A stretch of DNA of 41,999 nucleotides, taken from an uncultured Acidobacteriota bacterium (GTDB lineage Bacteria; Acidobacteriota; Blastocatellia; RBC074). The notes beneath the pieces are model-generated. The model saw only the letters and a list, made by a program, of their open reading frames with translations. It did no database searches and had not been told where the DNA came from. Where the stretch lies: NCBI GenBank assembly GCA_902825875.1, contig CADECP010000051.1, positions 1 through 41,999 of the forward strand. The letters run 5' to 3'. This document shows positions 1 through 11,283 of the stretch, one piece after another. Within the stretch, counting starts at the first letter, position 1. Each line of letters begins with the position of its first letter. The position numbers were made by a program, and so were the translations under genes.

Positions 1-54
1 AATCGTTCCGACGTTGACGTGTGGCTTACTTCGGTCAAATTTCTCTTTCGCCAT
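1..54 (-). CDS. tuf: Elongation factor Tu, N-terminal fragment cut by window edge
   Basis: The first 54 bases, read on the minus strand, encode the start of a protein beginning MAKEKFDRSKPHVNVGTI, which is the invariant N-terminus of bacterial EF-Tu. EF-Tu is the GTPase that delivers aminoacyl-tRNA to the ribosome. It lies 107 bases downstream of fusA on the same strand, the classical last position of the str operon. The purine-rich stretch just upstream of the ATG (sense GGAGCGATAACT) supplies a ribosome binding site. The rest of the gene is outside the window. Confidence 0.95.
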   Translation of the reverse strand, partial: MAKEKFDRSKPHVNVGTI

Positions 55-161
55 AGTTATCGCTCCTAAAGTTTCAAATTGAATCGAATTTGAATAACAG
101 TGCGCGGAACTTTTCCGCTGAAATCAACCGCGCTCGTTTTCGTTCGCGGTTCGAGAAAAAA

Positions 162-2258
<2,097 letters not shown>

Positions 2259-2383
2259 AAAAACCTGAAACTCTAATGCTAAAAGTCAGAACCCCTGCGA
2301 CTGGCCATCCCAGTTCTATGTCTCTAAATTCAGCCTGACTTGAATCCTTCTCCTGCCAAAAATCAATCAGCCGTCGTGCATTT

Positions 2384-2860
<477 letters not shown>

Positions 2861-2902
2861 TCACCTGGAAGCTTCACTCTCACAATAGAGAGAAAGCCAG
2901 TC

Positions 2903-3307
2903 TTACTTCTTGCCCTTGGCGGGCGCAGCAGCACCTTCCTTCGGACGCTTCGCACCATACTTGGAGCGACCCTGTTTACGATTTGCCACACCGGCGGAAT
3001 CAAGCGTGCCACGAACAATGTGATAACGCACTCCGGGCAGGTCTTTCACACGTCCGCCACGCACCAACACAATCGAGTGCTCCTGTAGGTTGTGGCCAAT
3101 TCCCGGAATATAGGAAGTCACTTCGACAGAGTTCGTCAGGCGAACACGAGCGATTTTACGCAAAGCCGAGTTAGGCTTTTTCGGCGTCTGGGTTTTCACC
3201 TGAACACAAACTCCGCGACGTTGCGGACAGGATTGCAACGCCGGACTTGAAGTTTTGTATTTGACCTGTTTACGGCCTTTTCGGACTAATTGACTAATCG
3301 TAGGCAT
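2903..3307 (-). CDS. rpsL: 30S ribosomal protein S12
   Basis: A 134-residue S12, the decoding-centre protein of the small subunit. The hallmark segments [11 protein letters not shown] (residues 41-51) and [13 protein letters not shown] (84-96) are intact. Lys43 and Lys88, the positions at which streptomycin-resistance substitutions occur in other bacteria, are the wild-type lysines. The C-terminus carries a short Lys/Ala/Pro-rich extension beyond the usual end. It is the first gene of the str operon and has an unusually long leader to the only good promoter I see. The ribosome binding site before the ATG is weak (GAGTAACGAACT), which may matter for translational control. Confidence 0.98.
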   Translation of the reverse strand: MPTISQLVRKGRKQVKYKTSSPALQSCPQRRGVCVQVKTQTPKKPNSALRKIARVRLTNSVEVTSYIPGIGHNLQEHSIVLVRGGRVKDLPGVRYHIVRGTLDSAGVANRKQGRSKYGAKRPKEGAAAPAKGKK

Positions 3308-3709
3308 AGTTCGTTACTCAATCGCTCAACCTTGAAACAACGACTTGGCCGCAAAATACCAAGCCCTTTAACAAGAGAGCTTTACCCGTTAAGGTATCTA
3401 GTTGGTGCTAAGCACAAAAAATGATTTTTGGGATGTCTTGCGAAAGCGTGCAGATCGTGGCGTCCCAAACCGCCGAGTTTTTCTGTGGCGTCATTTCAAG
3501 ATGACTATTGCCTCCTCCCAGGAAGCAACGACGTTTCAGAAAATCCTTTTAATTGACTACTGAAAAGGATTGATACGCCACAATACTTTCTCGATAAATG
3601 ATTCTAAAGGGTGACTTACAGAATGGTCTTTCCCGCCGAATCCGGCAACGCCTCTGCACTTGGAGACCCGCTAACGTTGCCTGAATTGCGAAGACGTGGC
3701 TTCGCAAAG
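3308..3709 (-). promoter_or_regulatory. Long 5' leader of the str operon with candidate hairpins
   Basis: About 400 bases separate the predicted promoter from the rpsL start and contain no credible gene. Read on the minus strand, the region can form several hairpins. One has a 9-bp stem at 3542-3550/3563-3571 with a 12-nt loop. Another has a 7-bp stem at 3427-3433/3463-3469 followed within a few bases by six T residues, an attenuator-like arrangement. A third is a bulged stem around 3365-3395. These were found by eye; no folding energy was calculated. A regulatory role is inference. Confidence 0.4.
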
Positions 3710-3715
3710 GGTGGG

Positions 3716-3744
3716 AATATAGGGATCGAGGTTAGGGTTGTCAA
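3716..3744 (-). promoter_or_regulatory. Sigma-70-type promoter of the str operon
   Basis: On the minus strand a perfect -35 box TTGACA (3739-3744) is followed by exactly 17 bases and a -10 box TATATT (3716-3721). That is five of six matches to TATAAT at the ideal spacing. It faces rpsL and is the best promoter match noticed in the window, as expected for ribosomal-protein genes. Transcription would start near 3709. Confidence 0.8.
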
Positions 3745-3833
3745 GAGGTACGCCAGTTATTGGGGATTTTTTTGTTAGTTCCCAATCGGTGACTGCGCGA
3801 GTTTTCTACTTGCACATGCCGTTTCAAAAAAAG

Positions 3834-3879
3834 AAAAGGCCATACAAAACGCAACTTTTGTCGTTTTGTATGGCCTTTT
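3834..3879 (-). terminator. Rho-independent terminator after the 3905-4282 gene
   Basis: A perfect 18-bp stem (3834-3851 with 3862-3879) encloses a 10-nt loop. On the minus strand the stem is followed by a T-rich run (CTTTTTTTG). It begins 26 bases after the stop codon of the minus-strand gene ending at 3905. It separates that transcript from the str promoter downstream. Confidence 0.85.
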
Positions 3880-3904
3880 CTTTGGTTCGGTTTCAACTCA
3901 AGGT

Positions 3905-4282
3905 TTATTGCGAGACGCTGTGACGCAATTCGTCGCGGAGCTTTTCAATTTCGCTCAGTTTGTCCTGAATGCGCTGGAACAAGACGCTTTGAGCCTTGAT
4001 TCCTTCGTCTATCAAAAACGCTGCCGCATCGGCTCTGCCCTTGAAGATTCCTGCTGACACCAGTGTGTCAATCGCATCCGAAGAACTTTCGCTCAACCGG
4101 ACAAGCACAGTCGTGTCGCGGACGTTCATTGCGCGTTCCACCGCTTTATTGACCGTATCCGGCACGCGGTTGAAAAGATCGCGCAGCGTGGAAGCAATGT
4201 CTTCTATGGTTTCTCCGGCGCGACTGGTCACGGTTGGCGTCGGAGTCAGTTGTTGATTTTGCTCAGTTGGATTTTCGTTCAT
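3905..4282 (-). CDS. Small protein with ribbon-helix-helix-like segment
   Basis: A 125-residue protein without signal peptide. Residues about 57-95 read like a CopG/ParD-type ribbon-helix-helix unit: a short strand (TTVLVRLSES), a helix (DAIDTLVSAG) and a second helix after FKGRADA. The C-terminal 30 residues form a charged amphipathic helix with coiled-coil character. The N-terminus is Gln/Thr/Pro-rich and probably disordered. It might bind DNA or act as an adaptor; neither is established. A strong GGAGG site precedes the ATG. Only 15 bases separate it from the LemA-like gene, so the two are probably co-transcribed. A terminator follows. I do not recognise a named family. Confidence 0.8.
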   Translation of the reverse strand: MNENPTEQNQQLTPTPTVTSRAGETIEDIASTLRDLFNRVPDTVNKAVERAMNVRDTTVLVRLSESSSDAIDTLVSAGIFKGRADAAAFLIDEGIKAQSVLFQRIQDKLSEIEKLRDELRHSVSQ

Positions 4283-4297
4283 TTGTCCTCCAGTGGT

Positions 4298-5230
4298 TTA
4301 TTCGGCCGCCACCTTTGCATCAATTCGAGTGTATTGAAGCCCGTATGCAACCAGCGCAAACGGCAGGCGCACCAGCAATTCGTTATAAGCGTCCACCGAC
4401 TGTACGTAATTTTTCCGAGCCGCGTTCGTTACATTCACGGAATTTTTGAATTCGTCTATCAACCGCAAGTACGCATCATTGGCTTTCAGGTCTGTGTAGG
4501 TGTCGCCCAGCGATGTAACCGATTCGACCTGAGCGGAAAGATCGTTGTATGCCGCAATGATGTCATCGTATTTGCTTTCTTTGGTCGCTTCGGCCAGAGC
4601 TTTTCGCGCGGCGAGAATCGGCTGAACTTGCTGAGGTTCTGCTTTGAGCAAAGCTTTTGCCGTATCCAGTGCCTTGCTGGCAGCTTCGCCTTGTTTGGCG
4701 ATTGCGCCCAAGAAAGCATTCCAGCTAGCAGTCGTAGCCTGTTTGCGCTTGCTCAGTTCGACTTGAGCAAACGGAAACAACCGGTCAACCACATAAAACC
4801 GCGAACCGTCTTTGAACTCCGCCCAAGTCCATTTCTCGCCAGTGGCCGGAGGCGTAAACACCAGTTGAGTAGATTTGTTCGTGAACGCGGCGCTGGATGG
4901 CGTGCGCTCTTTGATGGTCACTTCGGCTTTACCATCCGTGCGGTAGGTGATGCTGGTAATTTCAATCACCCCATCGAGTTCGGCGGTGATACCACTGACG
5001 CCTGCATCGTTGTTTTTCGAGCTAACGACTCGTTCGATGGCGAAAAACACTTCGTCGCGTTTGATTGGTTTGGCGGGAACAACCGGAGCCGCTTGCGCCG
5101 GAGGAGCAGATGGGTTGGTTGGTGGCGTTTTCGGCGGCGAAGTTTGCCGCGCCTGCGCTCTTGCTGGCGCATCGGCCAAAGCCACAAAAACCAATACAGC
5201 AATCATTGAAAACATCGCAGGTCTAAGCAT
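4298..5230 (-). CDS. Secreted protein with LemA-like C-terminal domain
   Basis: A 310-residue protein if started at the ATG at 5230, which has a GAGAGGAG site six bases upstream; an in-frame ATG at 5257 has no such support. Residues 1-26 form a signal peptide ending in APARAQA. A Pro-rich linker (about 28-55) and a unique beta-rich region (57-150) follow. The last 100 residues (about 205-310) resemble the C-terminal half of LemA: YTDLKAN near 245-251, then ARKNYVQSVDAYNELLVRLP at 271-290. LemA is a helical membrane-anchored protein of unclear function, and normal LemA is about 180-200 residues with an N-terminal anchor. This would be a periplasmic or secreted variant. The LemA assignment comes from remembered motif similarity only. 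It lies between an exported TPR gene and a small RHH-like gene, all on one strand. Confidence 0.8.
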   Translation of the reverse strand: MLRPAMFSMIAVLVFVALADAPARAQARQTSPPKTPPTNPSAPPAQAAPVVPAKPIKRDEVFFAIERVVSSKNNDAGVSGITAELDGVIEITSITYRTDGKAEVTIKERTPSSAAFTNKSTQLVFTPPATGEKWTWAEFKDGSRFYVVDRLFPFAQVELSKRKQATTASWNAFLGAIAKQGEAASKALDTAKALLKAEPQQVQPILAARKALAEATKESKYDDIIAAYNDLSAQVESVTSLGDTYTDLKANDAYLRLIDEFKNSVNVTNAARKNYVQSVDAYNELLVRLPFALVAYGLQYTRIDAKVAAE

Positions 5231-5254
5231 TCTTACTCCTCTCAGTAACAATCC

Positions 5255-5286
5255 CAAGCCGCAGGCTGACGAATTCCTGCGGCTTG
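5255..5286 (-). terminator. Hairpin between TPR gene and LemA-like gene
   Basis: A perfect 11-bp stem (CAAGCCGCAGG at 5255-5265 paired with 5276-5286) encloses a 10-nt loop. It starts 13 bases after the stop of the TPR gene. No convincing T-run follows on the minus strand, and the next start codon is only about 25 bases away. It may therefore be a partial terminator or an RNA-stabilising hairpin that sets relative expression rather than a complete stop. Confidence 0.5.
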
Positions 5287-5298
5287 GTGATTGAATGT

Positions 5299-6954
5299 TT
5301 ACAAATCCTCGATCCTCAATTTCGAGTCGGCGTTTTTCCAGGCTGCCTCAAACTCCTGCTGAGCTTTTTGCGCTTCCTGTTTTTTGCCTTGTTTTTTCAG
5401 ACTTTCGGCCAATCCGAACAGCGACCGGCCATTGTGGGGATTATCTTCTAGGTCTTTGCGAAAAACCTTTTCGGCTTCGGCGGCGTTGCCAGCGAGCAAC
5501 AAAGCCGCTCCCAGCGATTCGCGCACAGGATAATACCAACCCGGCGGTTCGTCGTAATTCAAATCATCAAGCGCAGCAACCGCCTTGCGCCAGTGTTCGA
5601 CCGCCAGTTTGTAATTCCCTTTCGCCGCAGCGATTCGCGCATCCAGCGAAGGTTCGGCAATTTTCAAAACGCTGGCCGCAGTGTTCAGCCCAAAAGGCGT
5701 TTCGCCTGGCATGGATTTCGCCAGTCCAGCCAGCGTCGTGCGCGTTTGTTCGGCTTCGACAATTTTGCCTTTTCCAGCCAACGCCACGCCGCGCGCATAA
5801 TGCCACAAAGCCCGCGTGATGGGCATCTCCGCCGAAGGCTCCTCAGACTTCAGAATTTCGTCCCAGCGACTGAATCGTAACTGCACAAAACTCACGCTCG
5901 GCAAAAAGCCTTCCAGCATAGGCATGTCTTTGATGTGGCCGCGAACGTTGTCGGCCAGCCGCGCGGCTGATTCAACAGCTTTCGCGTAATTGCCCGCGCG
6001 GTTGTACGACTCAACCAGAAAATGCAGATTGTGGCTGTAATACATCGCCGGATACATGCCCTGAACGCCCGTGCGTTTGATGTATTCCAGATCAACTTTG
6101 GCTGCGTCTTCGTTGGCTTTGGCCGCCGCAGCATAATCGCCCGTGCGGATGTAAATGTGCGAAGGCATGTGAACCAGATGTCCAGCCGCCGGAGCCAGGT
6201 CGCCCAACTTGCCGGCACTTGGCAAAGCTCGCCCAGGATTTTTGGAAGCTTCGACCGCGTGAATGTACAAATGATTTGCGCCGATGTGATCCGGCTGACG
6301 TTTCAGCGCGTCTTCCAGCGTTGCGACGATTTCCGTGGTGAATTCGGCGGGTTTGCCGTTCTTATCCCACAACTGCCATGGAGTCAGATTCATCAAGCTG
6401 TCGGCATAAAGCGTAGCGGCGTCCACGTCGTCAGGGTATTTTTTGTGCAAGACAGCCATGGCGTTCTTGTAATCCACCGCGCATTTTTTCAGATCGGTTT
6501 TGAGCTGAAAACGTTTGGCCAGAGCTTCGATGTAACCGCGCTCTTTTTCCGAAGCGCCTGCCGACAACTCTTTGGCTTTTTCCAGAGCCATGTCCGCCGC
6601 CAGCAACCGCGACGGATCAATTTGCGCTTCATTGTAATTCGGCCCGACCGCCAGGGCGATTCCCCAATAAGCCATCGCCAATTTCGTGTCGAGTTGCGCC
6701 GCGCGCTCAAACGAGCGTTTGGCTTCTTCATGATTGAAGCCGTAAATCAGCGCCAAGCCCTGATTGAAAAACTTCTGCGCTTCGGCGTTTTTGGTCGTCA
6801 CCGGATGGTTCAGGTTGCTCAAACCGGGCAAAAGTTCCGCCGGTTTTGATGACGAAGAATGATGCTCATGCTGCGCCAACGCCGACGCGACAATCAGGCT
6901 CAACGCGATCACCAAAAACAAACTGCGTTTCAAATTGCTTTTGAAAGTCTTCAT
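5299..6954 (-). CDS. Exported tetratricopeptide-repeat protein
   Basis: A 551-residue protein. Residues 1-27 are a clear Sec signal peptide (basic start, long hydrophobic core, ASALA cleavage region) followed by a His-rich stretch (QHEHHSS). The mature protein is almost entirely helical. TPR-like pairs are visible at about 57-100 (EAQKFFNQGLALIYGFNHEEA), through the centre, and again at about 465-535, where a FRKDLEDNPHNGRSLFGLAES-type unit occurs. Such proteins usually act as scaffolds in the periplasm or at the outer membrane; no catalytic motif is visible. The ATG has an excellent GGAGGGAG binding site. It is the first gene of a minus-strand group with the LemA-like and RHH-like genes. Substrate and partner are unknown. 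Confidence 0.88.
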   Translation of the reverse strand: MKTFKSNLKRSLFLVIALSLIVASALAQHEHHSSSSKPAELLPGLSNLNHPVTTKNAEAQKFFNQGLALIYGFNHEEAKRSFERAAQLDTKLAMAYWGIALAVGPNYNEAQIDPSRLLAADMALEKAKELSAGASEKERGYIEALAKRFQLKTDLKKCAVDYKNAMAVLHKKYPDDVDAATLYADSLMNLTPWQLWDKNGKPAEFTTEIVATLEDALKRQPDHIGANHLYIHAVEASKNPGRALPSAGKLGDLAPAAGHLVHMPSHIYIRTGDYAAAAKANEDAAKVDLEYIKRTGVQGMYPAMYYSHNLHFLVESYNRAGNYAKAVESAARLADNVRGHIKDMPMLEGFLPSVSFVQLRFSRWDEILKSEEPSAEMPITRALWHYARGVALAGKGKIVEAEQTRTTLAGLAKSMPGETPFGLNTAASVLKIAEPSLDARIAAAKGNYKLAVEHWRKAVAALDDLNYDEPPGWYYPVRESLGAALLLAGNAAEAEKVFRKDLEDNPHNGRSLFGLAESLKKQGKKQEAQKAQQEFEAAWKNADSKLRIEDL

Positions 6955-7397
6955 AAGATTCTCCCTCCAGAAAAATTGCGGAATTAAGTTTCCGCCGAAT
7001 TGATACGTCAGAAAAGTATCAGCAGATGGAAGAACTTGTGTTGAAACCGGGTTGAAATCGTTCTCAAATTTTCTTCAAACGTGCTTGCCGCTTTTCGATC
7101 AATGAGTTGCATACATTTGCCAGCCGGTTTCCGACACCTAACTCGAAACTCAATAATGCCGCACCGCTGCAAAACTTCCAAAGACCGTCTGGAACAACTT
7201 GCACAACTTATCAGCACCACACGACTCTCAGCTAAATTTCTAAAGCCAAGCCGCCTGGAAATTGAACGAAGTTAGCCGCTCTCTGCCGATTATCGAAAAC
7301 CTGGTCTTCATTCCACTCGCCAAACCGCCTATCATTCTCGCCGCGTTAGAGAATAAATGGATTCAATCAAAGCATTCACGTTCTGGGAGGGACGAAC
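6955..7397. other. Intergenic region between divergent genes
   Basis: This 443-base gap separates the divergently transcribed TPR gene and aminotransferase gene and must contain both promoters. I see no RNA gene and no ORF with a ribosome binding site. Several weak promoter-like pairs exist, for example TTCATT with TATCAT at 17-base spacing toward the aminotransferase. None is strong enough to call. Confidence 0.5.
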
Positions 7398-8327
7398 ATG
7401 TCATTCGAGAAAACCAAATGGGTCTGGCAGGACGGCAAAATGCTGCCGTTCGACGAAGCGAAAATTCATTCCACAGCCTTCGGGCTGCATTACGGCACAG
7501 GGATTTTTGAAGGCATACGCTGTTACAACGGCAACATCTTTCGGCTGAAAGAACACATGGATCGGTTTTACGCTTCGGCGGAAACCTACCAACTGAAAAT
7601 TGATTACTCGCCCGAAGCGTTGAACGAAGCCATCTGCGAAACCGTTCGACGCAACAATTTCCAAAACTGCTACATTCGCCCGACGGCGTATTCCGACGCT
7701 GGAAATTTGGGCATTCGTTCGATTTGCCCAACCGGATTGAACATTCTGACTTGGGAGTGGGCGAGCGATTTTGCCGCCAAACAAGCCAACGGCATGCGCG
7801 TGACTATTTCGCCGTATCGCAAATTCCATTCTTCGATGATTCCGACGACGGCCAAAGCCACCGGCAATTACTTGAACTCCATCCTGGCCGTCCGCGAAGC
7901 CGCCGCGCGCGGATTCGACGAAGCCATTTTGCTGGACGCCAACGGCAATCTGGCCGAAGGCGCTGTGGAAAACATCTTCCTCATCAAAAACGGCAAAGTG
8001 CTGACCAACGACGAACACTCTTCAATCCTCATGGGCATCACGCGCGATTCGGCAATTCAAATTGCCCGGCATCTGGGTTACGAAGTCGAAATCCGCGCTT
8101 TGAAACTGCACGAATTGTTCAGCGCCGACGAAGTGTTCCTGACCGGAACGGCCATCGAAATCACTCCCGTCCGCGAAGTTGACGGCAAAGTCATCGGCAA
8201 CGGCGCTCGCGGCCCAATCACCGAACAAATTCAAAAAACCTTTTTCGACATCGTCAACGGGCGCAAACCGGAATTTCAACACTGGCTGCATCCGGTTGAA
8301 CAAAAAGCCGCTGCTTCTGCGGCCTAA
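7398..8327 (+). CDS. ilvE: Class IV branched-chain-type aminotransferase
   Basis: A 309-residue PLP enzyme of fold type IV. Visible features are the N-terminal [11 protein letters not shown] segment (33-43), the catalytic lysine K153 in [11 protein letters not shown], and the cofactor-binding [10 protein letters not shown] (185-194) with E187. The [10 protein letters not shown] and [11 protein letters not shown] loops that bind the PLP phosphate follow. The length is normal for IlvE. The family transfers amino groups between branched-chain amino acids and 2-oxoglutarate. It sits immediately upstream of phhA and hpd, where a tyrosine aminotransferase step is needed. Some IlvE-type enzymes accept aromatic substrates, so it could supply 4-hydroxyphenylpyruvate; that is inference. 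A GGGAGGGA site precedes the ATG. The gene may equally be an ordinary ilvE with its own promoter. Confidence 0.92.
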   Translation: MSFEKTKWVWQDGKMLPFDEAKIHSTAFGLHYGTGIFEGIRCYNGNIFRLKEHMDRFYASAETYQLKIDYSPEALNEAICETVRRNNFQNCYIRPTAYSDAGNLGIRSICPTGLNILTWEWASDFAAKQANGMRVTISPYRKFHSSMIPTTAKATGNYLNSILAVREAAARGFDEAILLDANGNLAEGAVENIFLIKNGKVLTNDEHSSILMGITRDSAIQIARHLGYEVEIRALKLHELFSADEVFLTGTAIEITPVREVDGKVIGNGARGPITEQIQKTFFDIVNGRKPEFQHWLHPVEQKAAASAA

Positions 8328-8342
8328 CAAGTGAAATTAGCC

Positions 8343-8425
8343 GTTGACCATTCGCCATTAACCATTACCGGTCAGGGTACTTACCCTGCCGATTAATGGC
8401 TAATGCGTAATGGCCAATGGTCAAC
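8343..8425. repeat. Imperfect palindrome between ilvE and phhA
   Basis: The 18-base arms 8343-8360 and 8408-8425 are inverted copies with one mismatch (GTTGACCATTcGCCATTA). The centre holds a second nested hairpin (CAGGGTA/TACCCTG, about 8373-8387) and further CCATTA/TAATGG units. The element ends 17 bases before the phhA start codon. It has no T-run. It could be a dispersed palindromic repeat or a structured leader for phhA. Confidence 0.65.
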
Positions 8426-8442
8426 GCCGACAGGTGTTCGCC

Positions 8443-9360
8443 ATGCAAACAGCAACCGCACCAGCCATCGAAGACTTTCTGACCGCCAACGTTGGTGTAG
8501 AAGAAATCAGTTCACTACCGCTGGATCACCCCGGCGCGCACGATCCTGCTTACCGCGCCAGACGGAATTACATTGCCGATCTGGCTCGTCAATATCGGCT
8601 TGACCCGGAGCACAAAATCCCAGAAGCCGTTTACACCCAGCAAGAAACCGCCGTCTGGCGGCACGCCAGCCGCCAACTGGAACAAGTCCACGCGCGCCGA
8701 GCCTGTTCGTTTTATCTGGAAGCCAAACAGCGATTGGGCATCTCGCCGTTTCGCATTCCGCAACTCGGCGACTTGAGCGCCAAACTGACGGTTGCCTCGG
8801 GTTTTCGATTGGCTCCGGTGGAGGGTTTGGTGGAAACGCGCGCGTTCCTGAGCTGGCTGGGCAAACGGACGATGCTTTCAACGCAATACATCCGGCATCA
8901 TTCGCGGCCTGATTACACGCCGGAACCGGACGTGGTTCACGAAGTCATCGGCCACGTTCCGATGTTCACAGTGCCGGACTTCGCTGACTTTTCGGAATTC
9001 ATCGGCAAAGGCGCAGTCGTCGCCACCGACGAACAACTGGCGCAACTTGGCCGCTTGTATTGGTTCACGGTCGAATTCGGCTTGATCGAAGAAGCAGGCG
9101 AAATCAAAGCCTTTGGCGCGGGATTGCTGTCGTCGTTCAGCGAACTGGAACACGCCTTCACCGACAAAGTCGAACGCCGCCCGTTCAACCTGGAAGAAGT
9201 CATCCACACCAAATTCGATTATTCCGACATGCAGCCGCTGCTGTTCGTCATTCCGTCGTATGCGTATTTGAAAGAAGTCACGCGCAAATTTATCCGCAGC
9301 TTCGACAAAACCGGCGACCTGTCCGTCGCTCCGGTCGGCGTGCCAAAGGCGGTTTGGTAG
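8443..9360 (+). CDS. phhA: Phenylalanine 4-monooxygenase
   Basis: A 305-residue tetrahydropterin- and iron-dependent hydroxylase that converts phenylalanine to tyrosine. The iron ligands His166 and His171 lie in [14 protein letters not shown], and Glu211 lies in [12 protein letters not shown]. The spacing is identical to human PAH His285, His290 and Glu330 (constant offset of 119). It lacks the eukaryotic regulatory domain and has the normal size for bacterial PhhA. The ATG at 8443 is preferred over one at 8410 because AGGTG lies six bases upstream and the earlier start falls inside the palindrome. It opens the phenylalanine-to-fumarate route encoded downstream. The pterin recycling enzyme usually called phhB is not in this window. 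Confidence 0.95.
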   Translation: MQTATAPAIEDFLTANVGVEEISSLPLDHPGAHDPAYRARRNYIADLARQYRLDPEHKIPEAVYTQQETAVWRHASRQLEQVHARRACSFYLEAKQRLGISPFRIPQLGDLSAKLTVASGFRLAPVEGLVETRAFLSWLGKRTMLSTQYIRHHSRPDYTPEPDVVHEVIGHVPMFTVPDFADFSEFIGKGAVVATDEQLAQLGRLYWFTVEFGLIEEAGEIKAFGAGLLSSFSELEHAFTDKVERRPFNLEEVIHTKFDYSDMQPLLFVIPSYAYLKEVTRKFIRSFDKTGDLSVAPVGVPKAVW

Positions 9361-9417
9361 AAAACGGTTTTAGGTGGTTTGGCTGATGTGCCAGAATTGA
9401 CGCACGGAGGAAATTCA

Positions 9418-9765
9418 ATGACAACAATGACCATTCAAGTTCCTGACGAACTTTCAGAACAACTCAAATATCGCCGCGACCAAGTGCCAGAATTGTTGAC
9501 CATCGGATTGCAGAAATCACCATTGCCAGCGCAGGTGTATCGGTATGTTCTCGATTTCATTGCCAGCGATCCGACACCAGAACAGGTCGCGGCGTTCGAG
9601 CCAACACCGGAAATGCGAGATAGGTTGAAATCGCTCTTAGCGCGTGAAAGGACGAATGAGACTACTCCGTTTGAAAAAGCTGAACTGGACGATTACGAGC
9701 GAATCGAACACATCGTCGTGATGCTGAAAGCGGGAAATCTTCCTTACGTCACCGATAACCAGTGA
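9418..9765 (+). CDS. Unknown protein partnered with an HNH protein
   Basis: A 115-residue protein beginning MTTMTIQVPDELSEQLKYRR. This resembles the first strand and helix of antitoxin-like proteins that target plant- or prokaryote-type nuclease partners. The remainder is acidic and helical with no clear motif. A GGAGG site seven bases before the ATG at 9418 decides the start over an upstream ATG at 9379. Its stop codon overlaps the GTG start of the HNH gene (GTGA), so translation is probably coupled. The pair sits between phhA and hpd. A toxin-antitoxin role is possible but unproven; I do not recognise the family beyond this arrangement. Confidence 0.78.
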   Translation: MTTMTIQVPDELSEQLKYRRDQVPELLTIGLQKSPLPAQVYRYVLDFIASDPTPEQVAAFEPTPEMRDRLKSLLARERTNETTPFEKAELDDYERIEHIVVMLKAGNLPYVTDNQ

Positions 9766-10172
9766 GCGAAACTTACCTCCCAGTTGGATTACGACGGTCG
9801 GTCATTGAACGCGCTAACCATCGCTGCGAATACTGCTTCTTGCCGAACAGCGTCAGCTTCTTCCTACCGCACGAAGTTGACCACGTAATTGCCGAAAAAC
9901 ACGGCGGAGAAACTGAGCCGGACAATCTGGCTTATGCCTGCTGGCGCTGCAATCGTCACAAAGGAACCGACCTTGGCTCTTTCGATCCTGAAACAGGATT
10001 GTTCAGCTTTCTATTCAATCCGCGCATCCAGACATGGGAACAGCATTTCGTTTTGGAAGAAGACAGAATCGTTGGACTAACGTCAGAAGGACGTACCACA
10101 GTAAAGCTGTTGCAATTGAACCGTTCGGACAAGCTTGCTGAAAGGCGACGGTTAAAAAAACGTAGAGCTTGA
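9762..10172 (+). CDS. HNH endonuclease-like protein
   Basis: A 136-residue protein with a complete HNH core. The zinc-binding pair CEYC (C22, C25), the catalytic DH (D40, H41), and the second pair CWRC with N64, H66 and K67 are all in place. HNH proteins of this compact type cut DNA or RNA and occur in mobile introns, restriction systems, toxins and stand-alone genes. Translation starts at a GTG that overlaps the stop of the preceding gene by four bases. A basic tail (LAERRRLKKRRA) may bind nucleic acid. Its position inside an aromatic-catabolism cluster suggests insertion of a two-gene unit. Whether it is active, and on what, cannot be told from sequence. Confidence 0.85.
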   Translation: MSETYLPVGLRRSVIERANHRCEYCFLPNSVSFFLPHEVDHVIAEKHGGETEPDNLAYACWRCNRHKGTDLGSFDPETGLFSFLFNPRIQTWEQHFVLEEDRIVGLTSEGRTTVKLLQLNRSDKLAERRRLKKRRA

Positions 10173-10189
10173 TCAAGAAGGAGTGAGTT

Positions 10190-11281
10190 ATGAGCAACAA
10201 TCCACTAAAAATCAGACAAGTCCATCACATCGAAATGTACGTCGGCAATGCGAAGCAGGCCGACTATTACTATCGCAATGCTTTTGGTTTCGACCGCATT
10301 GCTTACACGGGACTGGAAACCGGCAACCGTGAGCAGTGTTCTTATGCCTTGCAACAAGGAACTTTCAAGCTGTTGCTGACGACGCCATACACGCCGCTGG
10401 ATAAATCGGCTCCGCACATTTTGAAGCACGGCGATGGAGTCCGCGACGTGGCGCTGGAAGTGGACGACGCCGATTTCGCTTATGAAGAAGCTTTGAAGCG
10501 CGGAGCCGAATCCGCCGCTGCGCCTTACACGATCAAAAGCTCGCAAGGCGAAGCGCGCCGTTCGGCGGTGAAGGTGTACGGCGACACGATTCATTCGTTC
10601 TTTTCCAAGCGTGATTTCAAAGGCGCGTTCATGCCGGATTTTGTCGAATCGAAAGCCGCCGGGCGAAACGCCGGTTTGCTGCGGCTGGATCATTTCGTCG
10701 CCAATGTCGAATTCGGAAAGATGACGTACTGGGAAGACTGGTACACGCGCGTGTTCGGCTTGGAACGGTTTATGACCTTCGACGACAAAGACATTTCGAC
10801 GGACTTCACGGCGCTGAACAGCGTGGTAATGGCCAACCAATCGCGCAGCATCAAATTTCCAATCAACGAACCCGCTCCCGGCAAACGCAAAAGCCAGATC
10901 GAAGAATACACGGAGTTTTACCAGTCGCCCGGTGTGCAGCACATCGCTTTGTTGACCACGGACATTGTCAAAACCATCGGGCAGCTTCGCGCCAACGGCG
11001 TAGATTTTCTGGAAGTGCCGGACACTTATTACGAAATGCTGCGCGACCGCGTCGGCGCGATTGACGAAGACATTGCCGTGTTGCGCGATCTGAAAATCCT
11101 GGTTGACCGCGACGACGAAGGTTATTTGCTGCAACTGTTCACCAAGCCGGTCGAAGATCGTCCGACTCTGTTTTTTGAAATCATCCAGCGCAAAGGCGCG
11201 CAAGGCTTCGGCAAGGGCAATTTCAAGGCGCTGTTTGAAGCCATTGAGCGAGAACAGGCTCGGCGTGGGAATTTGGTATGA
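10190..11281 (+). CDS. hpd: 4-Hydroxyphenylpyruvate dioxygenase
   Basis: A 363-residue non-haem iron enzyme of the vicinal-oxygen-chelate fold. It converts 4-hydroxyphenylpyruvate and oxygen to homogentisate and carbon dioxide. The two-domain layout is clear: an N-terminal half (about 8-150) and a catalytic half (about 160-355). The iron ligands are His168 in LDHFVAN, His251 in GVQHIALLT and Glu330 in FFEIIQR. The C-terminal helix after [18 protein letters not shown], which gates the active site, is intact. The binding site AAGAAGGAG precedes the ATG. It lies downstream of phhA and upstream of the deiodinase-like gene and hmgA, as part of the tyrosine degradation pathway. Confidence 0.96.
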   Translation: MSNNPLKIRQVHHIEMYVGNAKQADYYYRNAFGFDRIAYTGLETGNREQCSYALQQGTFKLLLTTPYTPLDKSAPHILKHGDGVRDVALEVDDADFAYEEALKRGAESAAAPYTIKSSQGEARRSAVKVYGDTIHSFFSKRDFKGAFMPDFVESKAAGRNAGLLRLDHFVANVEFGKMTYWEDWYTRVFGLERFMTFDDKDISTDFTALNSVVMANQSRSIKFPINEPAPGKRKSQIEEYTEFYQSPGVQHIALLTTDIVKTIGQLRANGVDFLEVPDTYYEMLRDRVGAIDEDIAVLRDLKILVDRDDEGYLLQLFTKPVEDRPTLFFEIIQRKGAQGFGKGNFKALFEAIEREQARRGNLV

Positions 11282-11283
11282 TG

